From: Vibrio plantisponsor
GTDB taxonomy: Bacteria; Pseudomonadota; Gammaproteobacteria; Enterobacterales; Vibrionaceae
Direction: 5' to 3'
Assembly (NCBI RefSeq): GCF_013041605.1
Contig: NZ_JABEQC010000002.1
Location: forward strand, 1-64,000
DNA: 64,000 nucleotides
The notes under the pieces were generated by a model, which was given only the letters and a program-made list of their open reading frames with translations, ran no database searches and was not told where the DNA came from. A program made the translations under genes and the position numbers. Shown here piece after piece: positions 48,524-58,537 of this stretch; positions within the stretch are counted from its first letter, which is position 1; each line of letters opens with the position of its first letter.

Positions 48524-48555
48524 GTCTGGCTATTCCCTTATTGGACTAGCCAGAC
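48524..48555 (-). repeat. inverted repeat between TRAP permease and uspA
   Basis: Perfect nine-base arms GTCTGGCTA/TAGCCAGAC with a 14-base loop, just after the permease stop. It lacks a T run and may be a partial terminator or mRNA stabiliser separating uspA expression. Confidence 0.6.
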
Positions 48556-48561
48556 GAAGGG

Positions 48562-51141
48562 TTAGGCTATAACTTGCTCTTTTTTCGCTCTTCTTCGTTG
48601 ATTCCAGCCAAGTAGCACTGTCAGTAGTAGAGCAGGAAGGAATACCCATTCTTTCATTGGTCGTTCACTATCAATAATGATCGATTCAATTTCCCATCCA
48701 AAATCGATACCCGCTGATTCTGCTGGGCTGCCGAACTCCACCATATCAACGATCATTTTCTCACCATCATTGTTGAGCATTAGACCCATAGAAGAAATGC
48801 GTTCTTCTGGAGTCGCTGCTCTGTCATCAAATGGCAGTAGCACCGTCTTAGATACGAAGTCACCGTCAATGGTCTCACCGGCAACCAGCAGCTGTACAGG
48901 TTCACCAATAGGCGTTTGTTCTACGATTTGAGCAAGCTCAACACCCGGATGCACTTCTTGTGCAGGGTAAACCATATCCCACCAGAAACCAGGGCGGAAG
49001 AAAGTAAATGTTAAAGCTAGCAGAGCAACAACTTCCCACCATTTTGTCTTGGTAAACCACCAACCTTGTGTCGCGGCTGAGAACAGCAACATAGCAATAA
49101 TGGATGAGATGATGGTTAACCCTAGATGCCACCAAGTATCAATCCCCATTAGCAGTAGCTGGGTGTTGAACACAAACATAAACGGCAAAATGGCGGTTCG
49201 TATGTCGTAGGTAAAACCTTGAATACCGGTACGAATTGGATCGGATTTCGCAATCGCAGCGGCGGCAAACGCTGCCAGACCTACAGGCGGTGTATCATCA
49301 GCCAAAATACCGAAATAGAACACAAATAAGTGAACGGCGATAAGTGGGATGATTAATCCGTGCTGAGCACCAAGGGTGACGATAACCGGAGCCATCAGCG
49401 TTGAAACCACAATGTAGTTTGCCGTTGTTGGTAAGCCCATACCTAAAATCAGGCTGATCACAGCAGTAAACAGTAGCATCATAATCACGCTACCGCCTGA
49501 GATGAACTCAACGAAGTCTGTCATCACAAGGCCAATACCTGTCAGCGTTACCACACCAACAACCGTGCCGGCAGCTGCTGTTGCAACCCCGATACCAATC
49601 ATGTTTCGAGCACCAGAAACTAAGCTTTCAAGTAAATCGACAACACCTACTTTTGCTTGTTCAGCCGCATCATTTGATTGGTTAAATACAGCCATCAATG
49701 GGCGCTGTGTCAGCAGAATGAACATCATAAAGACGGTTGCCCAAAATGCCGATAAGCCCGGAGAAAAACGTTCAACGGTTAAACACCAAACTAAAACAAC
49801 AATCGGCAATAGAAAGTGCAGGCCAGATTTTACTGTTGGGCCCACATCAGGGATCTCCTGAATATCTTCATCAAGATCAAACCCGCCTTCTTTGGCATGC
49901 TTTGCCGATACCTTAACCAGTGCAACATAGGAAGCAAGTAAGGCGATGCCCACTAGCACTGTCGCTGCTGAGCCGAAAACATCTTTTGTCCAACCAATTC
50001 CGTAATAAACCACCGCACTAATGACGCAGATAGCCAGAATAGTTCCGGTGAAAGAGAGCATGCTTTGTAAGAATGTCGAAGTGTGTCGTCTTGGCAGACC
50101 TTGCATGCCTGCTTTACACGCTTCTAAGTGAACAATGTAGATCAAAGCGATATAAGAGATTAGTGCAGGTAAAAGTGCAGCTTTGATAACTTCTACATAA
50201 GAAATGCCGACGTATTCCACCATTAAGAATGCAGCCGCACCCATGATTGGCGGCGTGAGCTGACCATTAGTTGAGGCCGCAACTTCTACAGCACCAGCTT
50301 TTGACGCCGGGAAGCCGACTTTCTTCATTAGAGGAATAGTAAACGTACCCGTTGTCACAACGTTGGCAATCGACGAACCAGAAACCAATCCAGATAAACC
50401 TGATGCAACAACCGCCGCTTTCGCAGGACCGCCACGCATGTGTCCTAATAAAGAAAAGGCAACTTTAATGAAGTATGCACCGGCACCTGCTCTTTCCAGC
50501 ATTGCACCAAACAATACAAATAAGAATACGAATGACGTTGAAACGCCTAAAGCAACACCAAATACACCTTCGGTGGTTAACCACAGGTGTGACATCGCTT
50601 TATTTAAACTCGCGCCTTTGTGAGCGATAACCTCTGGCATATATGGGCCAGCAAAGGTGTAGAGCAAGAATACTGCAGCCACGGCCATTAAAGGTGGACC
50701 AAGCGCTCGTCGAGTGGCTTCCAAAAGCAATAGCATACCGGCAGTTGCGGTAACTACATCAAGCGTTGTTGGTGCACCAGAGCGGCCAGCTAACTGTGCG
50801 TAAAACAAATAGATGTATGCAGCACAAAAGCTACCTAAAAGAGCGAATACCCAGTCAATAAGTGGGATTCGATCTCGAGAGGAGTTCTTTAAAGCCGGGT
50901 AGGCGGTAAAGGCAAGAAAGACAGCAAACGATAAATGAATCGCTCTTGCTTGAGTATCGTTAAGTACGCCGAAATTAAAAACGAACGGTAACGGAGATGC
51001 GTACCAAAGTTGGAACAATGACCAACATAGTGGCACAAACCACAAAATGCGACCCGGAATACCACTTGGGTTTCTGGCGCCTGTATCCGCTTGTGCGACC
51101 ATCTCTTGCACATCTTGAGACGGAGAATTTGTCTGCGTCAT
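48562..51141 (-). CDS. TRAP transporter fused permease (TAXI type) with DUF3394 domain
   Basis: Sodium-driven TRAP uptake system in which the small (DctQ) and large (DctM) membrane subunits are fused, as usual with TAXI binding proteins. The 859 residues are mainly helices, with the DctM-type motifs ASGLSGLVSGSSIANVVTTG and LGMGLPTTANYIVVSTLM and the pair AFAAAAIAKSDPIRTGIQGF. The last 170 or so residues hold a PDZ-like soluble part (VEFGSPAESAGIDFGWEIES), one helix and a basic tail, as in DUF3394 proteins. I take ATG 51141, since AAAGGA lies eight bases upstream; an ATG two codons earlier is too close to it. The substrate cannot be read from sequence; TAXI systems often carry glutamate or dicarboxylates. 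Confidence 0.92.
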   Translation of the reverse strand: MTQTNSPSQDVQEMVAQADTGARNPSGIPGRILWFVPLCWSLFQLWYASPLPFVFNFGVLNDTQARAIHLSFAVFLAFTAYPALKNSSRDRIPLIDWVFALLGSFCAAYIYLFYAQLAGRSGAPTTLDVVTATAGMLLLLEATRRALGPPLMAVAAVFLLYTFAGPYMPEVIAHKGASLNKAMSHLWLTTEGVFGVALGVSTSFVFLFVLFGAMLERAGAGAYFIKVAFSLLGHMRGGPAKAAVVASGLSGLVSGSSIANVVTTGTFTIPLMKKVGFPASKAGAVEVAASTNGQLTPPIMGAAAFLMVEYVGISYVEVIKAALLPALISYIALIYIVHLEACKAGMQGLPRRHTSTFLQSMLSFTGTILAICVISAVVYYGIGWTKDVFGSAATVLVGIALLASYVALVKVSAKHAKEGGFDLDEDIQEIPDVGPTVKSGLHFLLPIVVLVWCLTVERFSPGLSAFWATVFMMFILLTQRPLMAVFNQSNDAAEQAKVGVVDLLESLVSGARNMIGIGVATAAAGTVVGVVTLTGIGLVMTDFVEFISGGSVIMMLLFTAVISLILGMGLPTTANYIVVSTLMAPVIVTLGAQHGLIIPLIAVHLFVFYFGILADDTPPVGLAAFAAAAIAKSDPIRTGIQGFTYDIRTAILPFMFVFNTQLLLMGIDTWWHLGLTIISSIIAMLLFSAATQGWWFTKTKWWEVVALLALTFTFFRPGFWWDMVYPAQEVHPGVELAQIVEQTPIGEPVQLLVAGETIDGDFVSKTVLLPFDDRAATPEERISSMGLMLNNDGEKMIVDMVEFGSPAESAGIDFGWEIESIIIDSERPMKEWVFLPALLLTVLLGWNQRRRAKKEQVIA

Positions 51142-51238
51142 GTACATTATCCTTTTAATGATGGTAAAGAGTTACAACGAAGAGAGGTTTTCTAAATTTG
51201 AGTGAAAACCCAAAATATTGAACGTAAATAGTGATTAA

Positions 51239-51267
51239 CAATAAGGAGGCACTAAGCCTCCCTATTG
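51239..51267 (-). terminator. stem-loop between binding protein and permease genes
   Basis: Twelve-pair stem CAATAGGGAGGC/GCCTCCTTATTG with one mismatch, loop TTAGT, weak T content after it. It is placed to leave more transcript for the binding protein than for the permease. Confidence 0.6.
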
Positions 51268-51283
51268 TCGGAGTTGCCAGTAA

Positions 51284-52252
51284 TTATTTTAGCAGACCGA
51301 TTTCTTTGTAGTACTTCGCAGCACCTGGGTGAAGAGGGATAGAAAGACCCGCTTTAACCATGTCTTCTTTCTTCAAGTTTGCAAATGCAGGGTGCAAACG
51401 AGTGAAAGTTTCGAAGTTTTCGAATACTGCTTTTGCAACGTTGTAAGCGACTTCGTCTGAAACATCAGAGGTTGTTACTAGAGTCGCTGCTACACCGAAG
51501 CTCTTCACATCTTGCTCTGTACCACGGTACATACCAGCTGGAACTGTGCTGTAAGCGTAGTATGGGTTGCCCGCAACGATCTTGTCGATCTGTTCGCCAG
51601 TTGCTGGAACTAGCTTAGCGTCACATGATGTTGTTGCTTCTTTGATTGAGCCATTTGGGTGACCAACCATGTAGATGAATGCGTCTATTTTGTTATCGCA
51701 CAATGCTTGAGAACGCTCAGAGCCTTTTAGCTCAGAAGCCAATGTGAAGCTATCGTTCGTCCAGCCAAATGCATCCATAACCACTTGCATAGTCGCACGG
51801 TCACCAGAACCTGGGTTACCAATGTTTACACGTTTACCAGCAAGATCGGCTACACCATTAATGCCAGAATCAGTGCGAGCGATGATGTTAAAAGGTTCTG
51901 TGTGAAGAGAGAACATCGCGCGTAATTTTTTGAATGGGCCTTGTTCTGCAAATTCACTTGTTCCGTTGTAGCCGTGATATTGCCAGTCAGACTGTACGAT
52001 ACCGAAATCAAGCTCGCCTGAGCGAATTGTATTTACGTTGTAAATAGAACCGCCGGTAGATTCTACAGAGCAGCGAATGTTGTGTTCTTTACGGTCTTTG
52101 TTAACAAGCTTACAGATTGCTCCACCAGTTGGGTAATAAACACCAGTGACAGAACCAGTACCTATTGTGATGAACTCTTGCGCGTTAACAGCGCCTGCAC
52201 CAAGGATTGTTGCAGCAATAGCGCCGACCTTTATAATTTTATTCAATGCCAT
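51284..52252 (-). CDS. TAXI-family TRAP solute-binding protein
   Basis: Periplasmic binding protein of the TRAP system. The 322 residues begin with a signal peptide (KVGAIAATILGAGAVNAQ, cleavage after VNA). The mature start EFITIGTGSVTGVYYPTGGA is the TAXI signature, and DFGIVQSDWQYHGY, GKRVNIGNPGSGDRATMQVV and IDAFIYMVGHPNGSIKE follow, all of this family. The start is ATG 52252, with AAGGG eight bases upstream; a start six codons earlier is less likely. It is the first gene of the operon SBP-permease-uspA. Confidence 0.93.
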   Translation of the reverse strand: MALNKIIKVGAIAATILGAGAVNAQEFITIGTGSVTGVYYPTGGAICKLVNKDRKEHNIRCSVESTGGSIYNVNTIRSGELDFGIVQSDWQYHGYNGTSEFAEQGPFKKLRAMFSLHTEPFNIIARTDSGINGVADLAGKRVNIGNPGSGDRATMQVVMDAFGWTNDSFTLASELKGSERSQALCDNKIDAFIYMVGHPNGSIKEATTSCDAKLVPATGEQIDKIVAGNPYYAYSTVPAGMYRGTEQDVKSFGVAATLVTTSDVSDEVAYNVAKAVFENFETFTRLHPAFANLKKEDMVKAGLSIPLHPGAAKYYKEIGLLK

Positions 52253-52535
52253 GAATTTCCCTTCCTTCATTCATAATTACCCAAAACAAGTGTAGCTGCT
52301 TTGGTCGTTTCTTCATGAGAAACAGTAGCTTTTTCAATCCTTATGTTGAAAAAGTGTCAGGATAATAGCAAAAAAACATCACATAATAATAGTGATGTTT
52401 AAAAATGTAGTCATAAAAGCTAAGTATTACCACTAACTTAGAATGAATTGTTTCATCATGTTTCAATTTTGTAATTCACGGGTTGCATTAGTTTTGAGTG
52501 AGCAAACAATTGTTGATTTTGAGGATTACAGATAG
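52253..52535. other. promoter region of the TRAP operon
   Basis: With the argR terminator, this is part of a 368-base gene-free stretch. It is AT-rich and contains the inverted repeat at 52329-52354. No open frame of note. Confidence 0.6.
52329..52354. repeat. inverted repeat upstream of the TRAP operon
   Basis: Perfect nine-base arms CTTTTTCAA/TTGAAAAAG around an eight-base centre, 77 bases before the binding-protein start. Candidate operator for a dimeric regulator, or a leader hairpin. Confidence 0.5.
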
Positions 52536-52569
52536 AAAAAAGTCACGTACTGATCCCAGTACGTGACTT
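52536..52569 (-). terminator. terminator of argR
   Basis: Perfect 13-pair stem AAGTCACGTACTG/CAGTACGTGACTT, loop ATCC (GGAT leftward), followed leftward by a run of T residues. Confidence 0.92.
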
Positions 52570-52620
52570 CTAGAAAAGTAATAATGTATAGCGATTAATG
52601 AGTTACACTCAGATAGCTAT

Positions 52621-53091
52621 TTAACCAGCGTACTCAAACAGTTCACAAACAGAGGTAAATAGCTGCTTAGTTGTAATGTTTAGTGTAGGGGTAATGAAGA
52701 TAGTATCGTCACCAGCGACAACGCCAAGGATACCTTCAGATTTACCTAGAGAATCAAGTAAACGAGCGATAAGTTGAGCAGCGCCTGGGCCTGTATGGAT
52801 AACCACGAGCGCATTGTTGTAGTCAACATCCAGTACGAGTTCTCTCAGAGAGCTTGATACAGTTGGGACGCCTAATTCAGCAGGTAAGCAATAGACCATC
52901 TCCATTTTTGCGTTACGTGTGCGCACAGCACCGAACTTGGTAAGCATACGGGAGACTTTAGATTGGTTAATATTGTCAAAGCCTTCATTTTTAAGAGCGT
53001 CAACGATATCGCCTTGAGAGCCAAATCGTTCTTCTTTTAATAAAGCTTTAAAAGCGCGGACTAGGTTGTCTTGTTTATCTGCACTACGCAT
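52621..53091 (-). CDS. argR: arginine repressor
   Basis: Hexameric repressor that, with arginine, shuts down arginine biosynthesis genes and helps resolve ColE1-type plasmid dimers. The 156 residues match E. coli ArgR in length. The N-terminal winged helix has [20 protein letters not shown] and the C-terminal arginine-binding part [16 protein letters not shown] and [13 protein letters not shown] 53091 gives the family start MRSADKQ; 18 further in-frame codons upstream are not used. It is divergent from mdh, as in E. coli. Self-regulation is likely, but I could not find a clear ARG box pair. Confidence 0.97.
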   Translation of the reverse strand: MRSADKQDNLVRAFKALLKEERFGSQGDIVDALKNEGFDNINQSKVSRMLTKFGAVRTRNAKMEMVYCLPAELGVPTVSSSLRELVLDVDYNNALVVIHTGPGAAQLIARLLDSLGKSEGILGVVAGDDTIFITPTLNITTKQLFTSVCELFEYAG

Positions 53092-53414
53092 ATTTTTTGT
53101 TACCACTAATTCAATAATGGTGCATATTCTCGCATAGATATTCACTTGCAGGCAAATTAAGGTTTAAAACTGTCTAAAAGGTCACTTTAAATAAATACAA
53201 TTTGGGCTCAGGGACAGAGAAAAAGGAAGATTTAAGGGCGCAAGGGATATGCCATTACTCAGATAACGATTTGCGAATTGGCTAGGAAGTGTTCGAGGTC
53301 GCAAAGCTAGCGTTAACTGTTTGTAATCAACTTGTGATTACTATAATTTTTTGGTCAGATATTACACTACCCTACAAAACATAAATAAGACAAAAACTCA
53401 CAAGGAGAACGATA
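53092..53414. other. divergent promoter region argR/mdh
   Basis: No gene is seen in these 323 bases. For mdh there is a TATAAT at 53342-53347, a seven-base dyad GTAATCA/TGATTAC at 53323-53341 just before it, and an ArcA-like site at 53312-53326. AAGGAG ends eight bases before the mdh ATG. Confidence 0.6.
53312..53326 (+). promoter_or_regulatory. possible ArcA site upstream of mdh
   Basis: GTTAACTGTTTGTAA agrees with the ArcA consensus GTTAATTAAATGTTA at 10 of 15 positions, including the 11-base spacing of the two half sites. mdh is ArcA-repressed in E. coli, which fits. The match is modest. Confidence 0.4.
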
Positions 53415-54347
53415 ATGAAAGTCTCTGTAATTGGCGCCGCTGGCGGCATTGGTCAAGCCCTCGCTTTATTGCTTAAAAACCGTTTACCGGCAGGATCAGA
53501 TCTTGCCCTGTATGATATTGCTCCGGTAACACCTGGTGTTGCTGCGGACTTAAGTCATATACCAACCCCTGTATCTATCAAAGGCTATTGTGGTGAGGAT
53601 CCAACTCCTGCCCTTGAAGGCTCTGATGTTGTTTTAATTTCCGCTGGTGTTGCTCGTAAACCGGGTATGGATCGTGCGGATCTATTTAATGTGAATGCTG
53701 GCATCGTAAGATCTCTGGCTGAACGCATTGCAGTAGTTTGTCCAAATGCGTGTGTGGGTATTATTACCAACCCAGTGAATACTACTGTTCCTATCGCTGC
53801 TGAAGTTTTGAAAAAAGCAGGTGTCTACGACAAGCGTAAACTGTTTGGTGTTACTACTCTGGACGTTATTCGTGCTGAGACTTTCGTTGCTGAACTGAAA
53901 CAGAAAGATCCAGGTGATGTTCGAGTTCCTGTGATCGGCGGCCACTCTGGTGTGACGATTCTTCCTCTTCTTTCTCAAGTAGAAGGCGTTGAATTCACAG
54001 ATGCAGAAGTGGAAGCATTGACTAAGCGCATTCAAAACGCGGGTACAGAAGTTGTAGAAGCAAAAGCGGGTGGCGGTAGTGCAACGCTATCTATGGGACA
54101 AGCGGCTTGCCGATTTGGTTTGTCTCTAGTGAAAGCTCTACAAGGTGAAGATGTTATTGAATACGCGTACGTTGAAGGTAACGGCGAACATGCACCTTTC
54201 TTTGCTCAACCAGTTAAGTTGGGTAAAAACGGAATAGAAGAAGTCTTGAGCTACGGTCCGCTTAGCCAGTTTGAAAAAGCTGCGTTGGATGGCATGTTAG
54301 AAACACTTAACGGCGATATTCAAACTGGTGTTGAGTTCGTTAAGTAG
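53415..54347 (+). CDS. mdh: malate dehydrogenase
   Basis: NAD-dependent enzyme of the citric acid cycle that interconverts malate and oxaloacetate. The 310 residues start with the dinucleotide-binding loop [17 protein letters not shown]. They carry [17 protein letters not shown] with the substrate-binding Arg residues, ITNPVNTTV, and the catalytic His in [16 protein letters not shown] near residue 177. The length is near E. coli Mdh (312). AAGGAGAACGATA precedes the ATG. It is a single gene closed by a strong terminator. Confidence 0.98.
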   Translation: MKVSVIGAAGGIGQALALLLKNRLPAGSDLALYDIAPVTPGVAADLSHIPTPVSIKGYCGEDPTPALEGSDVVLISAGVARKPGMDRADLFNVNAGIVRSLAERIAVVCPNACVGIITNPVNTTVPIAAEVLKKAGVYDKRKLFGVTTLDVIRAETFVAELKQKDPGDVRVPVIGGHSGVTILPLLSQVEGVEFTDAEVEALTKRIQNAGTEVVEAKAGGGSATLSMGQAACRFGLSLVKALQGEDVIEYAYVEGNGEHAPFFAQPVKLGKNGIEEVLSYGPLSQFEKAALDGMLETLNGDIQTGVEFVK

Positions 54348-54369
54348 TTCTGTGTTTAAACTATTTTCT

Positions 54370-54397
54370 AGCCGCTCCTAGATGGAGCGGCTTTTTT
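54370..54397 (+). terminator. terminator of mdh
   Basis: Nine-pair stem AGCCGCTCC/GGAGCGGCT, loop TAGAT, six T residues. Confidence 0.93.
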
Positions 54398-54415
54398 ATG
54401 GCTACTTATTTATGA

Positions 54416-55387
54416 TTATTTACTGCGATTTACTGCCATATGGGCAAGAGTAACTAATGCTTGCTTATATTCGCTCTCTGGTAGAACTTCTAATTGTGCA
54501 ATCGCTTTATCCGCTTCTTCCAATGCTTTGTTCACTGTATAAGTGAGAGAGCCTGCTTCTTCCATTGCAGCGAGAATGTCATTCAGACGTTCCATACCGT
54601 TTGCATGCTCAATTGCGTCGCGAATCATTTCAGCTTGCTCAGCAGTACCATTGCGCATTGCATGTAGTAGTGGAAGGGTAGGTTTGCCTTCTGCTAGATC
54701 GTCACCAACATTCTTACCCATTTCTTCGCCGTCAGAGGTGTAATCCATGACGTCATCAATAAGCTGGAATGCGGTACCTAAATATTTACCGTAGTTCTGT
54801 AAAGCTGTTTCTACTTCTTCAGGTGCATCAACTAAAATCGCGCCGATTTGAGTTGCCGCTTCGAACAGACGGGCAGTTTTAGAATAGATGACCTGCATAT
54901 ACAGTTCTTCAGTGGTATTAGGATCGTTACAGTTCATTAGTTGTTGAACTTCACCTTCCGCAATCACGTTTACTGCATCGCTCATAAGCTTAAGGATCTT
55001 CATTGATCCTAGCTCTGTCATCATCTGAAATGAACGAGTGTAGATAAAATCGCCCACTAACACGCTAGCTGCGTTTCCAAATGCCGCATTAGCGGTTTCT
55101 TTACCGCGGCGCATGTCCGATTCATCGACGACATCGTCGTGCAACAGGGTCGCTGTATGGATAAATTCAATAAACGCTGCTGCAGTTGTGTGAGCAGTCC
55201 CTTCATAGCCAAGAGCTTTTGCTGATAACACAGCTAGCAAAGGTCTTAGACGCTTGCCACCACTACCGACAATGTAGAAGCCGAGTTGATTGATCAAAGA
55301 GACATCAGAGTTGAGTTGAGCTTGAATTGTTTCATTCACTTTTGCCATGTCATCGGCAGTAAGCGCTTGGATAGCTTTAAAATCCAT
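54416..55387 (-). CDS. ispB: octaprenyl diphosphate synthase
   Basis: Trans-prenyltransferase that makes the C40 side chain of ubiquinone and menaquinone. The 323 residues equal E. coli IspB in length. Both Asp-rich motifs are present: HDDVVDESDMRRG near residue 84 and LIDDVMDYTSDGEE near 211. The start is ATG 55387 (MDFKAIQALTADDM) by family alignment; 25 in-frame codons upstream are probably not translated. It is divergent from rplU, as in E. coli. The ribosome binding site is weak. Confidence 0.96.
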   Translation of the reverse strand: MDFKAIQALTADDMAKVNETIQAQLNSDVSLINQLGFYIVGSGGKRLRPLLAVLSAKALGYEGTAHTTAAAFIEFIHTATLLHDDVVDESDMRRGKETANAAFGNAASVLVGDFIYTRSFQMMTELGSMKILKLMSDAVNVIAEGEVQQLMNCNDPNTTEELYMQVIYSKTARLFEAATQIGAILVDAPEEVETALQNYGKYLGTAFQLIDDVMDYTSDGEEMGKNVGDDLAEGKPTLPLLHAMRNGTAEQAEMIRDAIEHANGMERLNDILAAMEEAGSLTYTVNKALEEADKAIAQLEVLPESEYKQALVTLAHMAVNRSK

Positions 55388-55504
55388 TGTACATCCGGCT
55401 GAAGTTAGAGCTTGTAAGGCATTTTGTCTTCTAGAATTGTTGAATAATACACTAAAAAGCATTGATTAATACACGCCATAAAGGCATGATTGCGGCACTT
55501 TTGT

Positions 55505-55533
55505 TTGGCGATTAGCTTTTCGCCAATTTTTTT
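55505..55533 (+). terminator. terminator-like hairpin with no gene before it
   Basis: Seven-pair stem TTGGCGA/TCGCCAA, loop of eight, then seven T residues, oriented rightward. It lies in the ispB-rplU divergent region, 11 bases before the rplU -35 and far after the mdh terminator, so no annotated rightward gene needs it. Confidence 0.55.
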
Positions 55534-55543
55534 AAAATATGGC

Positions 55544-55572
55544 TTGTCATAGGACCATCATTCACGTAGAAT
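55544..55572 (+). promoter_or_regulatory. sigma-70 promoter of rplU-rpmA
   Basis: TTGTCA and TAGAAT are separated by exactly 17 bases and followed by CTGCGCCC, a GC-rich discriminator as expected for growth-rate-controlled ribosomal promoters. It lies about 84 bases before rplU. Confidence 0.7.
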
Positions 55573-55655
55573 CTGCGCCCTATTGATGATTAGTTTAGCG
55601 CACACCCTCATTGCTCACATATGGCATAGGCTGTGCGGAAAGAGCGGAGTAAAAT

Positions 55656-55967
55656 ATGTACGCTGTTTTCCAATCTGGTGGTAAACAACACCGTGTAAGC
55701 GAAGGTCAAACTCTTCGTTTAGAGAAATTAGACGTTGAAACTGGTGCAACTGTTGAATTTGATAAAGTTCTTCTAGTTGCTAACGGTGAAGAAATCACTG
55801 TTGGTGCACCTCTTGTTGAAGGCGGTAAAATTACTGCTGAAGTAGTACAACACGGCCGTGGCGATAAAGTTAAAATCGTTAAGTTCCGTCGTCGTAAGCA
55901 CTCTCGTAAACAACAAGGCCACCGTCAGTGGTTCACTGAAGTGAAAATTACTGGCATCAACGCTTAA
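55656..55967 (+). CDS. rplU: 50S ribosomal protein L21
   Basis: Large-subunit protein that binds 23S rRNA. The 103 residues start [20 protein letters not shown] and end with the basic [19 protein letters not shown] region, as in all L21. The length equals E. coli L21. The ribosome binding site is AGCGGAG. It lies 21 bases before rpmA and is cotranscribed with it. Confidence 0.99.
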   Translation: MYAVFQSGGKQHRVSEGQTLRLEKLDVETGATVEFDKVLLVANGEEITVGAPLVEGGKITAEVVQHGRGDKVKIVKFRRRKHSRKQQGHRQWFTEVKITGINA

Positions 55968-55988
55968 GTAACTTAGGAGAGTTTAACA

Positions 55989-56246
55989 ATGGCACACAAA
56001 AAAGCTGGCGGTTCTACTCGTAACGGCCGTGATTCAGAAAGTAAACGTCTTGGTGTTAAGCGTTTCGGTGGTGAATCTGTATTAGCAGGTAACATCATCG
56101 TTCGTCAACGTGGTACTAAGTTCCACGCTGGCACTAACGTTGGTATCGGTAAAGACCACACTCTTTTCGCTCTTACTGAAGGTAAAGTGAAATTTGAAGT
56201 TAAAGGTCCTAAAAACCGTAAATTTGTTAGCATCGAAGCTGAATAA
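55989..56246 (+). CDS. rpmA: 50S ribosomal protein L27
   Basis: Large-subunit protein whose N terminus reaches the peptidyl transferase centre. The 85 residues start [20 protein letters not shown], without the cleavable N-terminal extension seen in some Firmicutes, and continue [27 protein letters not shown] is the ribosome binding site. A terminator follows, so obgE is probably read from its own promoter. Confidence 0.99.
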   Translation: MAHKKAGGSTRNGRDSESKRLGVKRFGGESVLAGNIIVRQRGTKFHAGTNVGIGKDHTLFALTEGKVKFEVKGPKNRKFVSIEAE

Positions 56247-56268
56247 ATTTAATACCTAACTGAATTCA

Positions 56269-56298
56269 AAAGCCCTACCGTTACGGTGGGGTTTTTTA
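56269..56298 (+). terminator. terminator of rplU-rpmA
   Basis: Stem AAAAGCCCTACC/GGTGGGGTTTT with two G-U pairs, loop GTTAC, six T residues. Confidence 0.9.
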
Positions 56299-56465
56299 TT
56301 TATGCAGAACAAAAAAGAAGGGGTTCTTCAGTCGAAGAATTAGAGTCTCTCCTTATCTGTTCCAATATGTAGGTTTAGATCTCTCGTCAACGCGATGAAT
56401 CTGGATCTGCTAAAATTTATATCACTGGTAATAAGTGATATTGCAACGCAAGTAATGCGGAGTAA

Positions 56466-57644
<1,179 letters not shown>

Positions 57645-57661
57645 TTCTGCTTACTGACATT

Positions 57662-57689
57662 AGCCGCAATGATTTATTGCGGCTTTTTT
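57662..57689 (+). terminator. terminator of obgE
   Basis: Nine-pair stem AGCCGCAAT/ATTGCGGCT, loop GATTT, five further T residues. Confidence 0.92.
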
Positions 57690-57773
57690 GTGTCTAAATC
57701 ATATTTCACGATATGATTTTCATGCACACTAGTGCTTCACAGTTTTTACCCTTAGGACGTTAGGAAAGGAATC

Positions 57774-58535
57774 ATGGCATCCAGACAGAGAGCCGTATCG
57801 AGGTTAATCGCACAAGCAGGTCAAATGTTACTGGCTCACGGCGCTGAAAGCGCCTTAGTGGTTGGGATCATGGAAAGGATGGGGCGTGCCTGTGGCATGA
57901 CAGAGGTGGAAGTTTCACTCTCAGCGGGATCTTTGGTTGTCACGACACTGGAAAGTGATCACTGTATTACGACCACCAGACGCTGCGCTGATCGCGGTAT
58001 CAACATGCGCGCTGTAACTCAGATTCAACGTATTTGCATCATGATGGAAAAAGGTCTTCTGGATCACTCCTTAGCGCAGAAGAAACTTAACCAGATTAGC
58101 CCTGAACGCTACAACCGTTGGTTAGTGGTGTTGATGATTGGCCTGTCCTGTTCCTCTTTTTCCCGCCTCGCCGGCGGTGACTGGACGGTATTTGCTATTA
58201 CCTTTGTTGCTTCCGCTGTCGGTATGTTCGTTCGTCAGGAAATCGGGCATCGTCATTTCAACCCGCTGTTGAACTTTGCGGCGACCGCTTTTGTCACGTC
58301 AGTCATTTCCGCTCAAGCAGTGATCTATCAACTCGGTAATAAGCCAACCATCGTTATGGCATCTTCGGTGTTGATGCTGGTACCCGGCTTCCCGTTAATA
58401 AACTCAGTTGCTGATATGCTCAAAGGCTATGTAAACGTCGGTATTGCCCGTTTTGTTATGGCAAGCTTGCTGACGTTAGCAACTTGTCTGGGAATCATTG
58501 CTGCCATGAGTATTACTGGCGTGTGGGGGTGGTAG
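57774..58535 (+). CDS. yjjP: YjjP, large part of a ThrE-type exporter
   Basis: Membrane protein of the ThrE (threonine/serine exporter) family. Together with YjjB it makes up what is one protein in other bacteria; in E. coli the pair has been linked to succinate export. The 253 residues have a soluble start (RLIAQAGQMLLAHGAESALV) and then about five helices from residue 118, including SSVLMLVPGFPLINSVADML. AGGAAAGGA precedes the ATG. yjjB begins two bases after its stop. The exported compound here is unknown. Confidence 0.88.
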   Translation: MASRQRAVSRLIAQAGQMLLAHGAESALVVGIMERMGRACGMTEVEVSLSAGSLVVTTLESDHCITTTRRCADRGINMRAVTQIQRICIMMEKGLLDHSLAQKKLNQISPERYNRWLVVLMIGLSCSSFSRLAGGDWTVFAITFVASAVGMFVRQEIGHRHFNPLLNFAATAFVTSVISAQAVIYQLGNKPTIVMASSVLMLVPGFPLINSVADMLKGYVNVGIARFVMASLLTLATCLGIIAAMSITGVWGW

Positions 58536-58537
58536 AG

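Noticed and set aside
49502..49861. Rightward open frame of 119 codons
   Set aside because: Opposite the TRAP permease helices; a shadow of hydrophobic codons.
53092..53160. ARG boxes in the argR upstream region
   Set aside because: AGTGAATATCTATGCGAG and its neighbour only partly fit the consensus; several fixed positions fail, so I do not call a site.
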